From Robertmurraya dakarensis (GTDB taxonomy: Bacteria > Bacillota > Bacilli > Bacillales > Cytobacillaceae), in the NCBI RefSeq assembly GCF_900156875.1, contig NZ_LT707409.1, forward strand, positions 2,003,957 through 2,067,956: DNA of 64,000 nt. The letters are read 5' to 3'. The translations under genes were made by a program, and so were the position numbers. Position 1 is the stretch's first letter. Each line of letters starts with the position of its first letter. The notes beneath the pieces were generated by a model, which saw nothing but the letters and a program-made list of their open reading frames with translations, was not told where the DNA came from and did no database searches. Shown here piece after piece: positions 8,168 through 17,898 of this stretch.

Positions 8168-8875
8168 TTATTGTTCTAACCAATTATAAAATGGCACAGC
8201 ATTTGAACGGCTTTCTGTCTCCTTCGGTTGTGAAGGCTGCTGCTTTGTTTGATATGATCTAAATTTTCGTCCATGATTTTTTGCCTGTTCAATTGTTTTT
8301 ACGCCATTCTTTTTCCATTCAAATAGAATGCGGTCAATGTATCGAAAGTTTAATTTTCCTGAAATAACCGCTTCTCTTAGCGCAGCCTTAATTAGTATTG
8401 GCTCATGTCGGTCATCATCCATCCAAAGTGCCAGGCTTTCACATTCAAATGGAGACAGCGGTCTGCCAAACTCTTGTTCAAACACAGTGTATAAATCCAT
8501 TTCGTCCTTTTGTTGTTGTTTTTTCTCTACTTCATTTTTGCCTTTAAGAAAGACATCAATTAGTTTTTCCCATAGCGGCTGAATGCTATATTTTTCAAAG
8601 CGAATGCCCGTATCAGAGTATCCTTCCTGGATATCGATCATCCCTTTTTGGATGAGCTTTCGCAGTAATTCTGTACATTGTGTAACAGTAAAGGTCATTT
8701 TAGAGGAGATTTCATTTGGAGTAGGAAATTCGTTTCCTTTTTCTTGAAATGATAAGACATGTAATATTAATACGAGTTCTTCCTCATTTAAGTTTAGCTG
8801 CTTATAGTAATTCATTAAAGCCATTGGTATCGTTAAATTTCCTTCTTGCAGCCATTGTACTAAGTAATCTTTCAT
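8168..8875 (-). CDS. dnaD: Primosomal replication protein DnaD
   Basis: 235-residue DnaD, which loads at oriC after DnaA and at PriA-dependent restart sites and remodels DNA for the DnaB/DnaI helicase loader. The N-terminal winged-helix oligomerisation domain covers ~15-95 (MALMNYYKQLNLNEEELVL, then PTPNEISSKMTFT). The C-terminal DnaB_2-type domain covers ~130-200 and contains the family motif FRYIDRILFEWKKNGVKT, followed by a basic tail. AGAGGTGTCTAAAAT precedes the ATG. Confidence 0.95.
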   Translation of the reverse strand: MKDYLVQWLQEGNLTIPMALMNYYKQLNLNEEELVLILHVLSFQEKGNEFPTPNEISSKMTFTVTQCTELLRKLIQKGMIDIQEGYSDTGIRFEKYSIQPLWEKLIDVFLKGKNEVEKKQQQKDEMDLYTVFEQEFGRPLSPFECESLALWMDDDRHEPILIKAALREAVISGKLNFRYIDRILFEWKKNGVKTIEQAKNHGRKFRSYQTKQQPSQPKETESRSNAVPFYNWLEQ

Positions 8876-8936
8876 ATTTTAGACACCTCTACTAGAGTAT
8901 AACATGAAGTTTCTAGGACGAGTATGGAGAAATAAT

Positions 8937-8962
8937 GGAACCGGCTAATTCCAGCCGGTTCC
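8937..8962 (-). terminator. Hairpin between asnS and dnaD
   Basis: GGAACCGGCT / AGCCGGTTCC with a GGAATT loop lies directly after asnS. It is followed on the minus strand only by ATTATTT, so it is a weak terminator or a processing/stability hairpin that lets some transcription pass into dnaD. Confidence 0.6.
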
Positions 8963-8972
8963 GATTGTCTTC

Positions 8973-10268
8973 TTATGGGTATAAACGGTTTAACAATCTT
9001 GGGAATGGGATCGTTTCGCGGACATGCTCAACACCGCTTATCCAAGCAACCGTTCTTTCTAATCCTAATCCAAATCCTGAGTGAGGTACAGATCCATATT
9101 TTCTTAAATCTAAATACCAGTTATAGGATTCAAGTGGAAGATTGTGTTCCTCAATTCTTTGCTTTAATAAATCAAAATCATGAATCCGTTCCGACCCGCC
9201 GATTATTTCCCCATATCCTTCTGGAGCAATTAAATCTGCACATAAAACAAGGTCTTCTCTTTCGCTATCTGGCTGCATATAAAACGGTTTAAGTGATGTA
9301 GGGTATTTTGTAATAAAGACGGGTTTGTCAAAACTTTCAGCAATCGCCGTCTCATGAGGTGCACCAAAGTCATCTCCCCATTTAATATCGTCAAAGCCCT
9401 TGTCGATTAAAAACTTTATAGCGTCATCATAACTGATACGTGGAAAAGGTGCTGAGATTTTCTCAAGCTTAGAGGTATCTCTGCCCAATGTCTTTAATTC
9501 TATTGAACAGTTTTTAAGGACAGATTGAACGATATACGATACATAATTTTCCTGAACCTCTAAATTTTCTTCAAACTCAACAAAAGCCATTTCTGGTTCA
9601 ATCATCCAGAACTCAATTAAATGGCGGCGGGTCTTTGACTTTTCCGCACGAAATGTAGGTCCAAAGGAAAAGACTTTCCCTAACGCCATTGCGGCTGCTT
9701 CCATATATAATTGTCCGCTTTGAGATAAAAACGCATCTTCATCAAAATATTTCGTGGCAAATAATTCCGTCGTTCCTTCTGGTGCACTTCCCGTCAGGAT
9801 TGGCGGATCTACCTTTGAAAAGCCCTGTTCATTGAAAAATTCATATGTAGCACGGATGATTTCGTTACGAATTTTCATCACTGCGTGCTGTCTTCGAGAA
9901 CGCAGCCATAAATGCCGGTGGTCCATTAAAAACTCTGTACCATGTTCTTTCGGTGTGATTGGATAATCCGTTGCTTGATGGATTAACTCTAAGCCTCTTA
10001 CTAAAAGCTCATAACCTAGCGGAGACCGTTCATCTTTTTGAACAATCCCAGTTACGTAAACAGAAGACTCTTGTGTGATAGACTTAGCTGTCTGAAAAAG
10101 TTCTTCAGAAACCTCAGCTTTAACAACAATGCCTTGAATAAATCCCGTACCATCACGAAGCTGTAAAAACGCTATTTTCCCACTTGAACGTTTGTTAGCT
10201 ATCCAAGCGCCAATTTTAACTTCTTGATCAACATATTTGTGTACTTGTGAAATTGTGGTTTTCTGCAA
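8973..10268 (-). CDS. asnS: Asparaginyl-tRNA synthetase
   Basis: 431-residue class IIb aminoacyl-tRNA synthetase that charges tRNA-Asn with asparagine. The N-terminal OB fold, the anticodon-binding domain ([21 protein letters not shown]), covers about residues 1-110. The catalytic domain follows, with motif 2 [21 protein letters not shown] and motif 3 [12 protein letters not shown] near the C-terminus. Almost identical in layout to B. subtilis AsnS. The start is TTG, eight bases after GGAGGGATT. A 211-base spacer with its own promoter and a hairpin separates it from aspB. Confidence 0.97.
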   Translation of the reverse strand: MQKTTISQVHKYVDQEVKIGAWIANKRSSGKIAFLQLRDGTGFIQGIVVKAEVSEELFQTAKSITQESSVYVTGIVQKDERSPLGYELLVRGLELIHQATDYPITPKEHGTEFLMDHRHLWLRSRRQHAVMKIRNEIIRATYEFFNEQGFSKVDPPILTGSAPEGTTELFATKYFDEDAFLSQSGQLYMEAAAMALGKVFSFGPTFRAEKSKTRRHLIEFWMIEPEMAFVEFEENLEVQENYVSYIVQSVLKNCSIELKTLGRDTSKLEKISAPFPRISYDDAIKFLIDKGFDDIKWGDDFGAPHETAIAESFDKPVFITKYPTSLKPFYMQPDSEREDLVLCADLIAPEGYGEIIGGSERIHDFDLLKQRIEEHNLPLESYNWYLDLRKYGSVPHSGFGLGLERTVAWISGVEHVRETIPFPRLLNRLYP

Positions 10269-10371
10269 TTCAAAATCCCTCCAAAATCTTAACTCAATCT
10301 TTCTATGTACATTCTCGCCTAATCATTTATAAAATAACAAATTTTTTAAAAAATGCCTCTATAATAAAGGA

Positions 10372-10392
10372 ACTCGCAATAAAATTGCGAGT
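10372..10392 (-). promoter_or_regulatory. Leader hairpin upstream of asnS
   Basis: Nine-base arms ACTCGCAAT / ATTGCGAGT with a three-base loop lie in the asnS leader, about 105 bases before the start. On the minus strand GGTGGAAC occurs ~12 bases upstream of it and TCCTTTATT downstream. It resembles the antiterminator/terminator end of a T-box, but there is no room for stem I after the promoter. Confidence 0.45.
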
Positions 10393-10412
10393 CAGGGTAA
10401 ATGTTCCACCTT

Positions 10413-10442
10413 ATTATACATACTTTAGCGGCGGACAAGCAA
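10413..10442 (-). promoter_or_regulatory. Sigma-A-type promoter for asnS
   Basis: TTGCTT and a perfect TATAAT, 18 bases apart, in the aspB-asnS spacer. A transcript from here would carry a ~138-base leader holding the hairpin at 10372-10392. Confidence 0.6.
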
Positions 10443-10479
10443 ACATTAATATCTTTTAAATCAGCACAGTATCAAATAC

Positions 10480-11670
10480 TTATTTTTTCTTATTTTCAAC
10501 AAATTTATTAATTCTAGAAACAGCTTCTTCCAACACATCAAGCGATGTGGCATAAGATAAACGGATATTTTCAGGTGTACCAAAACCTGATCCTGGAACA
10601 ACTGCTACCATCGCCTCTTCTAAAAGTGCAGCAACAAATGCGTCAACATTTTCATAGCCCGTTATTTCAGCTGCTTCCCTTACATTAGGATATAGGTAGA
10701 ATGCCCCTTGCGGCTTAATACATGAAACACCTGGAATCGCGACCAACTTATCATAAATGATATTTAATCTTTCCTCAAACGCTTTTCTCATCTCTTCCAC
10801 TGGTTCCTGTGAACCTTCGTAAGCAGCAATTGCACCATATTGTGCAGTTGTCGTCGGATTTGAAGTGCTGTGGCTTGCTAAGTTTGTCATCGCTTTAATA
10901 ATTGTCTCGTTACCCGCTGCATAGCCAATTCTCCATCCAGTCATAGAGTGAGATTTTGACACTCCATTAATTATGATCGTTTGTTCTTTCAATTGGGGTG
11001 ACAGCTGTGCAATCGATACATGTTTGTTTTCCCCATACGTAAGCTTTTCGTAAATTTCATCTGAAATAATTAACACATCTTTCTCTAAGCATACCTCACC
11101 AAGCGCTTTTAATTCTTCCTCCGTATAAAGCATTCCTGTAGGGTTGCTTGGTGAATTGATGATAACTGCTTTTGTCCGATCTGTAATCGCTTCGGAAAGC
11201 TGCTCAGGAGTGATTTTAAAACTATTCGCTTCTGAACCTTCAACGAAAACAGGCACACCCATTGCTAATTTAACTTGCTCTGGATAGCTTACCCAGTAAG
11301 GAGTCGGAATGATAACTTCATCACCTTCGTCTAAGATCACTTGGAACAATGTATATAGTCCATGTTTAGCTCCATTCGTTACAATTACTTCTTTAGATGA
11401 ATATTCAATTCCTTGATCAGCTTTAAACTTATTGATAATAGCATTTACTAATTTTGGCAATCCAGCTGCAGGTGTATACTTCGTATGACCTTCATTCATT
11501 GATGAGCACGCTGCATCAATAATATGCTGTGGAGTATTAAAATCAGGTTCCCCTGCTCCTAATCCAATTACATCATGACCTTGACTTTTTAATTCTTTGG
11601 CCTTTGCTGTGATTGCCAGCGTTGTTGAAGGTGTTAGTGATTTCACTCTTTTCGCCAATTGAATTTCCAT
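10480..11670 (-). CDS. aspB: Aspartate aminotransferase (class I)
   Basis: 396-residue PLP enzyme of the AspB type, interconverting aspartate/2-oxoglutarate and oxaloacetate/glutamate. Visible motifs: PSTTLAITAKAKELKSQG at the N-terminus, GLGAGEPDFNTP, NSPSNPTG, SDEIYEKLTY, the PLP lysine in SKSHSMTGWRIGY, and RLSYATS near the end. The start was set at the ATG at 11670, preceded by CGGAGGG; an upstream in-frame extension into ypmB exists but aligns poorly with the family. Between ypmB and asnS, as in B. subtilis, giving Asp next to Asn-tRNA charging. Confidence 0.95.
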   Translation of the reverse strand: MEIQLAKRVKSLTPSTTLAITAKAKELKSQGHDVIGLGAGEPDFNTPQHIIDAACSSMNEGHTKYTPAAGLPKLVNAIINKFKADQGIEYSSKEVIVTNGAKHGLYTLFQVILDEGDEVIIPTPYWVSYPEQVKLAMGVPVFVEGSEANSFKITPEQLSEAITDRTKAVIINSPSNPTGMLYTEEELKALGEVCLEKDVLIISDEIYEKLTYGENKHVSIAQLSPQLKEQTIIINGVSKSHSMTGWRIGYAAGNETIIKAMTNLASHSTSNPTTTAQYGAIAAYEGSQEPVEEMRKAFEERLNIIYDKLVAIPGVSCIKPQGAFYLYPNVREAAEITGYENVDAFVAALLEEAMVAVVPGSGFGTPENIRLSYATSLDVLEEAVSRINKFVENKKK

Positions 11671-11690
11671 TTTGTTCCCTCCGGTAGTGA

Positions 11691-12167
11691 TTATAAATTT
11701 TGTATATCTTTCAACCATTCTCCTGATTCAAAGTCAACATAGTAATAGTTAATTAATTCCTCATTCGAACGGTAAAAAATTTCCCAAAGCGGAATGTTGT
11801 TTTCCATTCCTAATTTAACGGTCATTATCTTTTGAGGATCTTTTTCTTTATGAAGCTTTTGAATCGCTTCCTCTTTTGTAATGCCATCACTTTCTTTTCT
11901 TACTATCACTTTTTTGTCATCCTTTTCAGGAATCCAGACAATGATATTCTCCTTTTTGGAATTGATACCAGTAACAACGTAGTATGTTTCAGAACCATTA
12001 TATAAAGAGAAATCCGTTACTTCTACTAGAGAAGTCTCCTTTTTTGCAGCCTTTATCGCTGCTGATTCCGCATTTTTCAGTGGTTCGAGGGCATTTATAT
12101 AAACGGTGATACCAAAAGCAATCATTATGACAAAAATGATAATCATAATCCATATCCATTTTTTCAC
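11691..12167 (-). CDS. ypmB: YpmB, membrane-anchored PepSY-like protein
   Basis: 158-residue YpmB/DUF5590 protein. One N-terminal membrane segment (about residues 3-24, WIWIMIIIFVIMIAFGITVYI) anchors an extracytoplasmic part made of two PepSY-like repeats, ending with SGEWLKDIQNL. Function unknown; PepSY domains often inhibit or regulate secreted enzymes. The start is taken as GTG at 12167 (VKKWIW), eight bases after ATGGAG, because the longer frame begins inside ypmA without a ribosome site. Operon with ypmA and aspB. Confidence 0.8.
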   Translation of the reverse strand: MKKWIWIMIIIFVIMIAFGITVYINALEPLKNAESAAIKAAKKETSLVEVTDFSLYNGSETYYVVTGINSKKENIIVWIPEKDDKKVIVRKESDGITKEEAIQKLHKEKDPQKIMTVKLGMENNIPLWEIFYRSNEELINYYYVDFESGEWLKDIQNL

Positions 12168-12180
12168 TAGAAAAACTCCA

Positions 12181-12351
12181 TTATGTACGATATATGGTAA
12201 ATACCACTTTATTCTCATCTTCTTGATCTAGTGCTAGACCAAACATTAAATCTCGGTCCTTAAGCGTTCGATTAAGTGAGTCAACAATTTTGTATAAATC
12301 CGGACTTTTTAAAATTTTTACAGTTGACAGGACTTCAATCTTGCTTTCCAT
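12181..12351 (-). CDS. ypmA: YpmA small protein
   Basis: A 56-residue protein beginning MESKIEVLSTVKI and ending KVVFTIYRT, matching the small YpmA family that sits before ypmB-aspB in Bacillus. It looks like a compact alpha/beta fold (LYKIVDSLNRTLKDRDLMFGL). No function is known. GGGAGGAAATTGA precedes the ATG. It ends 14 bases before the ypmB start, so ypmA-ypmB-aspB are probably cotranscribed. Confidence 0.85.
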   Translation of the reverse strand: MESKIEVLSTVKILKSPDLYKIVDSLNRTLKDRDLMFGLALDQEDENKVVFTIYRT

Positions 12352-12585
12352 TCAATTTCCTCCCAATATCCAACAATATTTGTTAATCATACACATGATG
12401 ATATTCGGCAACAATAATGATAAGTAACCGAATCTCTAACACAGTATATTGATGATAAACCCTGTTAAATCTTTTGTACCTATCATCAGAATACAAGCTA
12501 AGCTAAAGACATTATATCAACAAATGAATCATCTTTTACATTCAAAATACCTTTTTAATAAAAACTTTCTAGTCCACACACTTTT

Positions 12586-12614
12586 GCCGCACAAATGTGC
12601 GGCCTTTTCTTTTC
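12586..12614 (+). terminator. Plus-oriented hairpin with T-run downstream of dinG
   Basis: Perfect eight-base arms GCCGCACA / TGTGCGGC with an AA loop, followed on the plus strand by CTTTTCTTTT. On the minus strand, the direction of dinG, an A-run follows instead. No plus-strand gene is recognised upstream. Confidence 0.55.
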
Positions 12615-12629
12615 ATTTTCATCTAAATC

Positions 12630-15428
12630 TTAGAGCCAGTCTTCAATAAACTTAACAATTTCTGTAATATTTGTTTTTTTCACAGGGACTTCAGGAATAG
12701 ACTTTAAAAATGATTTTCCATAAGAAGTGGATTCTAACCGTTTGTCAAAGACAACGACCAGACCCCGATCCTGGCTTGTACGAATTAAACGTCCAAATCC
12801 CTGTTTAAAGCGGATAATCGCTTCTGGTAATGAATACTCCGAAAAGGGGTTGCCGCCCCGCTGTTTAATCAGTTCACATTTTGCATCTGTTAAAGGGTCA
12901 TTTGGCGGTGAAAAAGGTAACCTAACGATAATCAGGCAAGATAAATCTTCGCCAGGGATGTCAATCCCTTCCCAAAAACTGTTTGTACCCAATAAAATCG
13001 ACTTTTCAAAACGTTGGAAGTTGCGTGTTAACCTTGTTCTGCTTCCACTCGTTACCCCTTGACCGATTATAACATAATCCTCTAATAATCCGCTTTCCTT
13101 CATTAGGTCATATGTTTTTCTTAACATTTCATAAGCTGTAAATAGGATTAACATTCTTCCCTTTGTTGCTTCAGCAATTGAAATGATATGTTCGGTGATA
13201 CAAGCTACATATTCATCCAAAGGAACGGAATTCACTTCCGGCAAATCATTAGGAATAATCAATTGTACCTGTTCTTCATATTGGAAGGGTGATTGTATTT
13301 GTTTTGATATGATCGGACTATTCTTTAACCCTAACGAGTCAATCATATACTTAAATGAGTTTTTTACAGATAGTGTAGCAGAAGTTAGAATAACACTATC
13401 CATTTTTGCAAAAAATTGCTCTTCCATTGTTTTTGCTGTCGTTACAGGCTGAGAGAATACTCTTGTAGCATTCTGCAAGGAACGCAAGTCAACTTCAATC
13501 CACGCTGCAAAGTCATTTGGAGGAGTTAAAATGATGTTTTTAAACTTATCCTTAAGCTCTTCCATTTCCTTTTGCAATGCAGAAAGCTCTCCTAATAATC
13601 TTTTTTCTTTTGCAGTGAGCGTTATTTCCGGTAGTTTTAATAATTCAAGGCCATCTCGCAGGTATTGCATTACATCCTTTAATAAAAAGTAAAACCTCTC
13701 ACCACTATTTGCTGCAGCCTGCCATTCTTTTGAATCTTCGTCATATAATAACCGGCATGTTATACGATTTATGGAGTCTTTTTTAACCTTCTTACGCGCA
13801 TAAAGACCGACGATTTTGAAGAAATCATCCATTTCATTTGTTAAATCTTGAAACAGTTGATTGATTTCAAAAGAATGCAGGTTATCTGCTTCAAGTTCAG
13901 GATTTTTTTTCTTTAAAAGCTTATCCAGCTTATAAAACAACTGCTTTTGTTCATATTGACCAAACTGGCTCAATAAGATCCGAATATCTTTATAGTCTAG
14001 AAAGTCGCCAAAATGCTTGCTGGCAGCTTTTTCAAAATGATGTGCTTCATCAATGACACAATACTTATAAGTCGGGAGTATCGTATTTTTCGCAGCTATA
14101 TCCGATAATAAAAGGGAGTGATTAGTAATAATGATATCGGCATTTTCTGCCTCTTTTCTAGCCCTTAAATAAAAGTCATAGGAGTTCCAAGTTTTCTGCT
14201 GAAAAAAAGTCAAATCATCGTTCCTAATCTTATTCCAAAAAAGAGCTCCTCCACTTGAGAGGTTAAGTTCATCTCGGTCCCCTGTTTCTGTTTCGGTGAG
14301 CCATACAAGAATTTGCATTTTGGTTAAACAGATATCGTAGTTGTCATCATCTTCTTTTAGGGATGCCTCAAACTTAGCGAGGCTAATATAGTGGCTTCTC
14401 CCCTTGAGCAACACAGTATTTATCTTGAATGGCAGCATTTTCTGCAGCAAAGGGATATCCTTAGCTAACAATTGACTTTGCAGCTGTATCGTAAATGTAC
14501 TGACAACAACTCTTTCATGTTCCTGCTTAGCGTATAAGGCTGCTGGAAATAAGTAGGCAATAGACTTGCCAACTCCTGTCCCGGCTTCAATAAGGGCATG
14601 ATTTTTCTCAATAAATGATTGAAAAACGGTGTCCATCATTTCAAACTGTCCCATCCGTTTTTCATAAGAAGGAAATGCTTTTAAGAAATATTCCTCTTTT
14701 TCATCGTCGTTAAAAGGATATGGAATCAACTCATTGTATTTTTGATGTGGTTTCTCAATTTTTTTAATCGCTATCCCTCTGTGAATAGCAAGTGATTGAG
14801 GATTCTTCTCCACTTTACTTTCGTTTTCTAAGACAATTTCATCAAGTAAAAGGGCAATATCACTTTTTAAGCCCCCTGAGAATCTTAACAGCTGCCTTAG
14901 TGTCGTTCTGGGTAATTCCAGAAGGCGCTTCAACAATCGTATTAATAATTCCGCAGTCACGTAGGCATCACTGTCTGCTTGGTGGGGACGTTCATGATTC
15001 AAACCTTCCCTTAAGGCTAATTCATTAAGCTTATAACTATCCGCGGTAGGTATTAAGATTCTAGACAATTCAACTGTGTCTAAAACTGGCCCAAAGAATC
15101 CTTCATATCCATTTTCTATTAACTCGTCCTGTAAAAAGGACAAATCAAAAAGCACATTATGTGCAACAAAATAAGCTCCATCTAACATCGATAACACCTT
15201 TGGCGCAATCTCTGAAAATAATGGTGCACCTTCAACTAACTCATCAGTTAAACCTGTTAACTCTTCAATAAACACTGGTATTTGTTGTTCAGGATTCACT
15301 AGCGAAGAGAACTCGTCAACAATTTTCCCGTCCTCCACTACTACTGCAGCGAATTGGATGATTCTATCCCCTTTTTTAGGGGAATTACCAGTTGTTTCTA
15401 AATCTACAACAACAAACCTGTTACTCAA
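12630..15428 (-). CDS. dinG: DinG-family ATP-dependent helicase/exonuclease
   Basis: 932-residue Gram-positive DinG. The N-terminal DEDDh 3'-5' exonuclease domain (1-165) shows DLETTG (Asp9, Glu11), FVAHNVLFDLSF and HQADSDA. The XPD-like helicase part has Walker A EAGTGVGKSIAY (281-292), IDEAHHFEKA, and the C-terminal VI motif QGFGRLIRTSQDRG. The four cysteines of the iron-sulphur domain of E. coli DinG are not evident; B. subtilis DinG also lacks the cluster and is reported to act as an exonuclease rather than a helicase. The start is TTG, preceded by GAGGTGTAATAGA. Monocistronic. Confidence 0.93.
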   Translation of the reverse strand: MSNRFVVVDLETTGNSPKKGDRIIQFAAVVVEDGKIVDEFSSLVNPEQQIPVFIEELTGLTDELVEGAPLFSEIAPKVLSMLDGAYFVAHNVLFDLSFLQDELIENGYEGFFGPVLDTVELSRILIPTADSYKLNELALREGLNHERPHQADSDAYVTAELLIRLLKRLLELPRTTLRQLLRFSGGLKSDIALLLDEIVLENESKVEKNPQSLAIHRGIAIKKIEKPHQKYNELIPYPFNDDEKEEYFLKAFPSYEKRMGQFEMMDTVFQSFIEKNHALIEAGTGVGKSIAYLFPAALYAKQEHERVVVSTFTIQLQSQLLAKDIPLLQKMLPFKINTVLLKGRSHYISLAKFEASLKEDDDNYDICLTKMQILVWLTETETGDRDELNLSSGGALFWNKIRNDDLTFFQQKTWNSYDFYLRARKEAENADIIITNHSLLLSDIAAKNTILPTYKYCVIDEAHHFEKAASKHFGDFLDYKDIRILLSQFGQYEQKQLFYKLDKLLKKKNPELEADNLHSFEINQLFQDLTNEMDDFFKIVGLYARKKVKKDSINRITCRLLYDEDSKEWQAAANSGERFYFLLKDVMQYLRDGLELLKLPEITLTAKEKRLLGELSALQKEMEELKDKFKNIILTPPNDFAAWIEVDLRSLQNATRVFSQPVTTAKTMEEQFFAKMDSVILTSATLSVKNSFKYMIDSLGLKNSPIISKQIQSPFQYEEQVQLIIPNDLPEVNSVPLDEYVACITEHIISIAEATKGRMLILFTAYEMLRKTYDLMKESGLLEDYVIIGQGVTSGSRTRLTRNFQRFEKSILLGTNSFWEGIDIPGEDLSCLIIVRLPFSPPNDPLTDAKCELIKQRGGNPFSEYSLPEAIIRFKQGFGRLIRTSQDRGLVVVFDKRLESTSYGKSFLKSIPEVPVKKTNITEIVKFIEDWL

Positions 15429-15560
15429 TCTATTACACCTCGGGTGTTTAGCTCAATCAAAATGGTATACCTAAACGGAAAAAGCTAAAGCAATATTTAA
15501 AATCGTACTACCTTTAATATTATACAATATTGGACTTTATATAAGAAAACGAAATGACAA

Positions 15561-15594
15561 GAAAAAAGAACTGCCGAGAATACCGGCAGTTCTT
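15561..15594 (-). terminator. Terminator of the panBCD operon
   Basis: AAGAACTGCCG / CGGCAGTTCTT stem, followed on the minus strand by TTTTTTCTTG, four bases after the panD stop. Confidence 0.85.
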
Positions 15595-15597
15595 CCT

Positions 15598-15981
15598 TTA
15601 TAAAATTGTTTTTTCTGGCTCAGCATGTAAAAGTTCAACAATTTGATTATGTTCATCCATGATCGCCACTTTTGGCTGATGGAAGGCTAGTTTTTCTTCT
15701 GATACTAATGCATAAGAAATGATAATCACCACGTCGCCTTCTTGAACCAATCTTGCAGCAGCACCGTTTAAGCAGACAACGCCGCTTCCTCTTCTCCCAG
15801 GAATAATGTATGTTTCAAACCGGGCACCATTATTATTATTTACGATTTGTACCTTTTCATTTGCCACCATTCCAACTGCATCTAATATATCAGTGTCAAT
15901 CGTAATGCTGCCTACATAATTTAAATTTGCTTCCGTGACACGGGCACGGTGTATCTTCCCATTCATCATTGTTCGAAACAT
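15598..15981 (-). CDS. panD: Aspartate 1-decarboxylase precursor
   Basis: 127-residue pyruvoyl enzyme that makes beta-alanine from L-aspartate for pantothenate. It self-cleaves at Gly24-Ser25 (NYVGSITID) to form the pyruvoyl cofactor. [15 protein letters not shown] and [10 protein letters not shown] are typical active-site and core segments. The ATG at 15981 follows GGGGAGAG; an in-frame GTG six codons earlier has no suitable site. Last gene of panB-panC-panD. Confidence 0.96.
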   Translation of the reverse strand: MFRTMMNGKIHRARVTEANLNYVGSITIDTDILDAVGMVANEKVQIVNNNNGARFETYIIPGRRGSGVVCLNGAAARLVQEGDVVIIISYALVSEEKLAFHQPKVAIMDEHNQIVELLHAEPEKTIL

Positions 15982-16014
15982 AAAGCTCTCCCCAATCACC
16001 TATAGTTTAGTTTA

Positions 16015-16860
16015 CTAAATTGAAATAATGATGTTATCTATTAATCTAGCTTTTTTGAAATTAACCGCTAATGCAATTATAATTTTCCCTTCAATAACTG
16101 GAAGCGGTTCAAGTTCCGGAAAAGAGAATATCTCAATGTAATCAATACTTCCACTGGATTTTTCCTCTATCAACTTTTTCATATCTGAAAGGATCAAATC
16201 AGTATTTCTTTCCCCTTCTTCAACTAACCTTTTAGCATATAGCAAACTTTCATATAAGACCGGTGCTTCTAGTCGTTCTTCAGGTGAAAGATTAACATTC
16301 CTAGAACTTTTTGCAAGACCGTCTTCCTCTCGAACGGTATCAACTGGGATTAACTCGATTGGAAAGTTAAAATCTGTTATTAATCCTTCAACAACCGCAA
16401 CTTGTTGGGCATCCTTTAATCCAAAGTAAACCCTGTCTGGTGATATAATATGAAAGAGCTTAGTGAGAACAGTAGCCACTCCATCAAAATGCCCCGGCCT
16501 AGACTCACCGCATAACACATTGGTTCTTTGCTGCACCAATGCCTTAACGGACATTTCTTTTGGATACATCTCTTCTACTGATGGATAAAAAATATAATCG
16601 ACACCTTTTGACAAGGCTATTTCACTATCACGTTCAAAATCTCTTGGATAAGCATCAAAATCTTCATTTGGTCCAAATTGAAGCGGATTTACGAAAATAC
16701 TTAAAACAAGAACATCATTATTCTCTCTAGCATTTTCCATTAAGCGGATATGGCCGTCATGAAGAAAACCCATAGTAGGTACAAACCCTACAGACTTTTG
16801 CTGAAGCTTAATCTCTCTAATGGTCTTTTGCATTTCACGGATCGTTGTAATGACTTTCAT
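16015..16860 (-). CDS. panC: Pantothenate synthetase
   Basis: 281-residue PanC, which joins pantoate and beta-alanine with ATP by way of pantoyl adenylate. Class I nucleotidyl-transferase signatures: [15 protein letters not shown] (HIGH-like), [18 protein letters not shown], and [12 protein letters not shown] (KMSKS-like). Its ATG overlaps the panB stop as ATGA, with the ribosome site GGAGGGAAAGC inside panB, so translation is coupled. Confidence 0.97.
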   Translation of the reverse strand: MKVITTIREMQKTIREIKLQQKSVGFVPTMGFLHDGHIRLMENARENNDVLVLSIFVNPLQFGPNEDFDAYPRDFERDSEIALSKGVDYIFYPSVEEMYPKEMSVKALVQQRTNVLCGESRPGHFDGVATVLTKLFHIISPDRVYFGLKDAQQVAVVEGLITDFNFPIELIPVDTVREEDGLAKSSRNVNLSPEERLEAPVLYESLLYAKRLVEEGERNTDLILSDMKKLIEEKSSGSIDYIEIFSFPELEPLPVIEGKIIIALAVNFKKARLIDNIIISI

Positions 16861-17696
16861 GCTTTCCCTCCATACAGCACCATAAGCTCTTCTTCTTTCA
16901 TAGTAAAACTATAAATATCGTCTGGGAATAAACCTTTCTTCACTTCGGACACATATTGTTCTAAACCAAGTGTTGCTTCTCTATTTACATTAGCAAAAGG
17001 CTTAACAAATTTAGGTAAACGGTCTACACCATATGTTAGAATATCATGATATACAAGTACTTGCCCATCTGTCCCCACTCCTGCTCCTATACCAATAGTA
17101 GGAATGTTCAGATAATTAGAAATCTCTTGGGACAATTGCTTTGGAACGCACTCTAGAACAATGGCAAACGCACCAGCTTCTTCACATCTTTTTGCATCTT
17201 CTATCAATTTTTTAGCAGCTTCTGCACTCTTTCCTTGGACTTTGTAACCTCCTAATACTCCAACTGACTGAGGAGTCAGACCAAGATGGGCGGCCACTGG
17301 TATTCCAGCATTAGTCAATGCCCTGATATGTTCGATCACTTCTCCAGCGCCTTCTAGCTTTACGGCGTTTGCACCTGTCTCCTGCATAATCTTAGCACCA
17401 TTTATTAACGTGTCGCGGATCGAAAGGTGATAGCTCATGAAAGGCATATCAACAACGACAAATGTTTCTTTTGCTCCTCTTCTGACAGCCTTTGCGTGAT
17501 GGATCATATCTTCCATTGTAACAGGAATAGTAGAATCATAACCTAGGACGACCATTCCAAGCGAATCCCCGACAAGAATCATATCAGCTCCAGCTTGTTC
17601 CACTAGTTTCGCGGAAGGATAATCATAGGCCGTGATCATAGCAATTTTTTCATTTTTTTCTTTCATCGTTAAAAAATGTGTCGTTTGCTTCATCAT
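16857..17696 (-). CDS. panB: 3-methyl-2-oxobutanoate hydroxymethyltransferase
   Basis: 279-residue TIM-barrel enzyme transferring a one-carbon unit from 5,10-methylene-THF to 2-oxoisovalerate, the first step of pantoate synthesis. Visible motifs: [35 protein letters not shown] (Mg-binding Asp), [17 protein letters not shown], and the catalytic-site IGIGAG. First gene of panBCD. Two consecutive ATGs follow AAGGAGGAAAA. A ~195-base structured leader precedes it. Confidence 0.97.
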   Translation of the reverse strand: MMKQTTHFLTMKEKNEKIAMITAYDYPSAKLVEQAGADMILVGDSLGMVVLGYDSTIPVTMEDMIHHAKAVRRGAKETFVVVDMPFMSYHLSIRDTLINGAKIMQETGANAVKLEGAGEVIEHIRALTNAGIPVAAHLGLTPQSVGVLGGYKVQGKSAEAAKKLIEDAKRCEEAGAFAIVLECVPKQLSQEISNYLNIPTIGIGAGVGTDGQVLVYHDILTYGVDRLPKFVKPFANVNREATLGLEQYVSEVKKGLFPDDIYSFTMKEEELMVLYGGKA

Positions 17697-17740
17697 TTTT
17701 CCTCCTTTTTATCGGAAGAGGAGACAAAACGAATGCTATC

Positions 17741-17779
17741 AAAATTAAAAGGGATCCTCGTTTTTCGCAGAAGGATCCC
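17741..17779 (-). terminator. Attenuator hairpin in the panB leader
   Basis: GGGATCC / GGATCCC stem, extended by a few pairs, with a ~13-base loop, followed on the minus strand by TTTTAATTTT, 45 bases before panB. It would stop transcription before the operon unless an upstream leader structure prevents it. Confidence 0.75.
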
Positions 17780-17794
17780 ATAGAATTTCTAATA

Positions 17795-17890
17795 TTGTTT
17801 CATCCCTCTGTCCTGGTCCATATTGGATCTAGGCAGACATCTATTATGTTAAGTATTACAGAATGGTGCAGCTCTACCTCGATACTGCCC
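17795..17890 (-). ncRNA. Pan-motif-like leader RNA of panBCD
   Basis: Between the promoter and the attenuator, two tandem stem-loops can be drawn on the minus strand. One is GCAG...CTGC around residues near 17870-17890. The other is CTG-CCT ... TCC-AATAT-GGA ... AGG-(A)-CAG near 17808-17836, with unpaired As in the stem. The published Pan RNA motif is one or two hairpins with bulged adenosines located upstream of panB/panC/panD in Bacillus and other phyla. Position and shape fit; the ligand of the class is unknown. No covariance search was done. Confidence 0.6.
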
Positions 17891-17898
17891 GCAAAAAA

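Noticed and set aside
10268-10480. T-box riboswitch upstream of asnS
   Set aside because: GGTGGAAC and a hairpin are there, but there is no stem I, no specifier loop and no room for them between the promoter and the hairpin.
12449-12649. 66-codon plus-strand ORF ending near dinG
   Set aside because: No ribosome site, random-looking sequence, and it runs through the hairpin and into the dinG 3' end.
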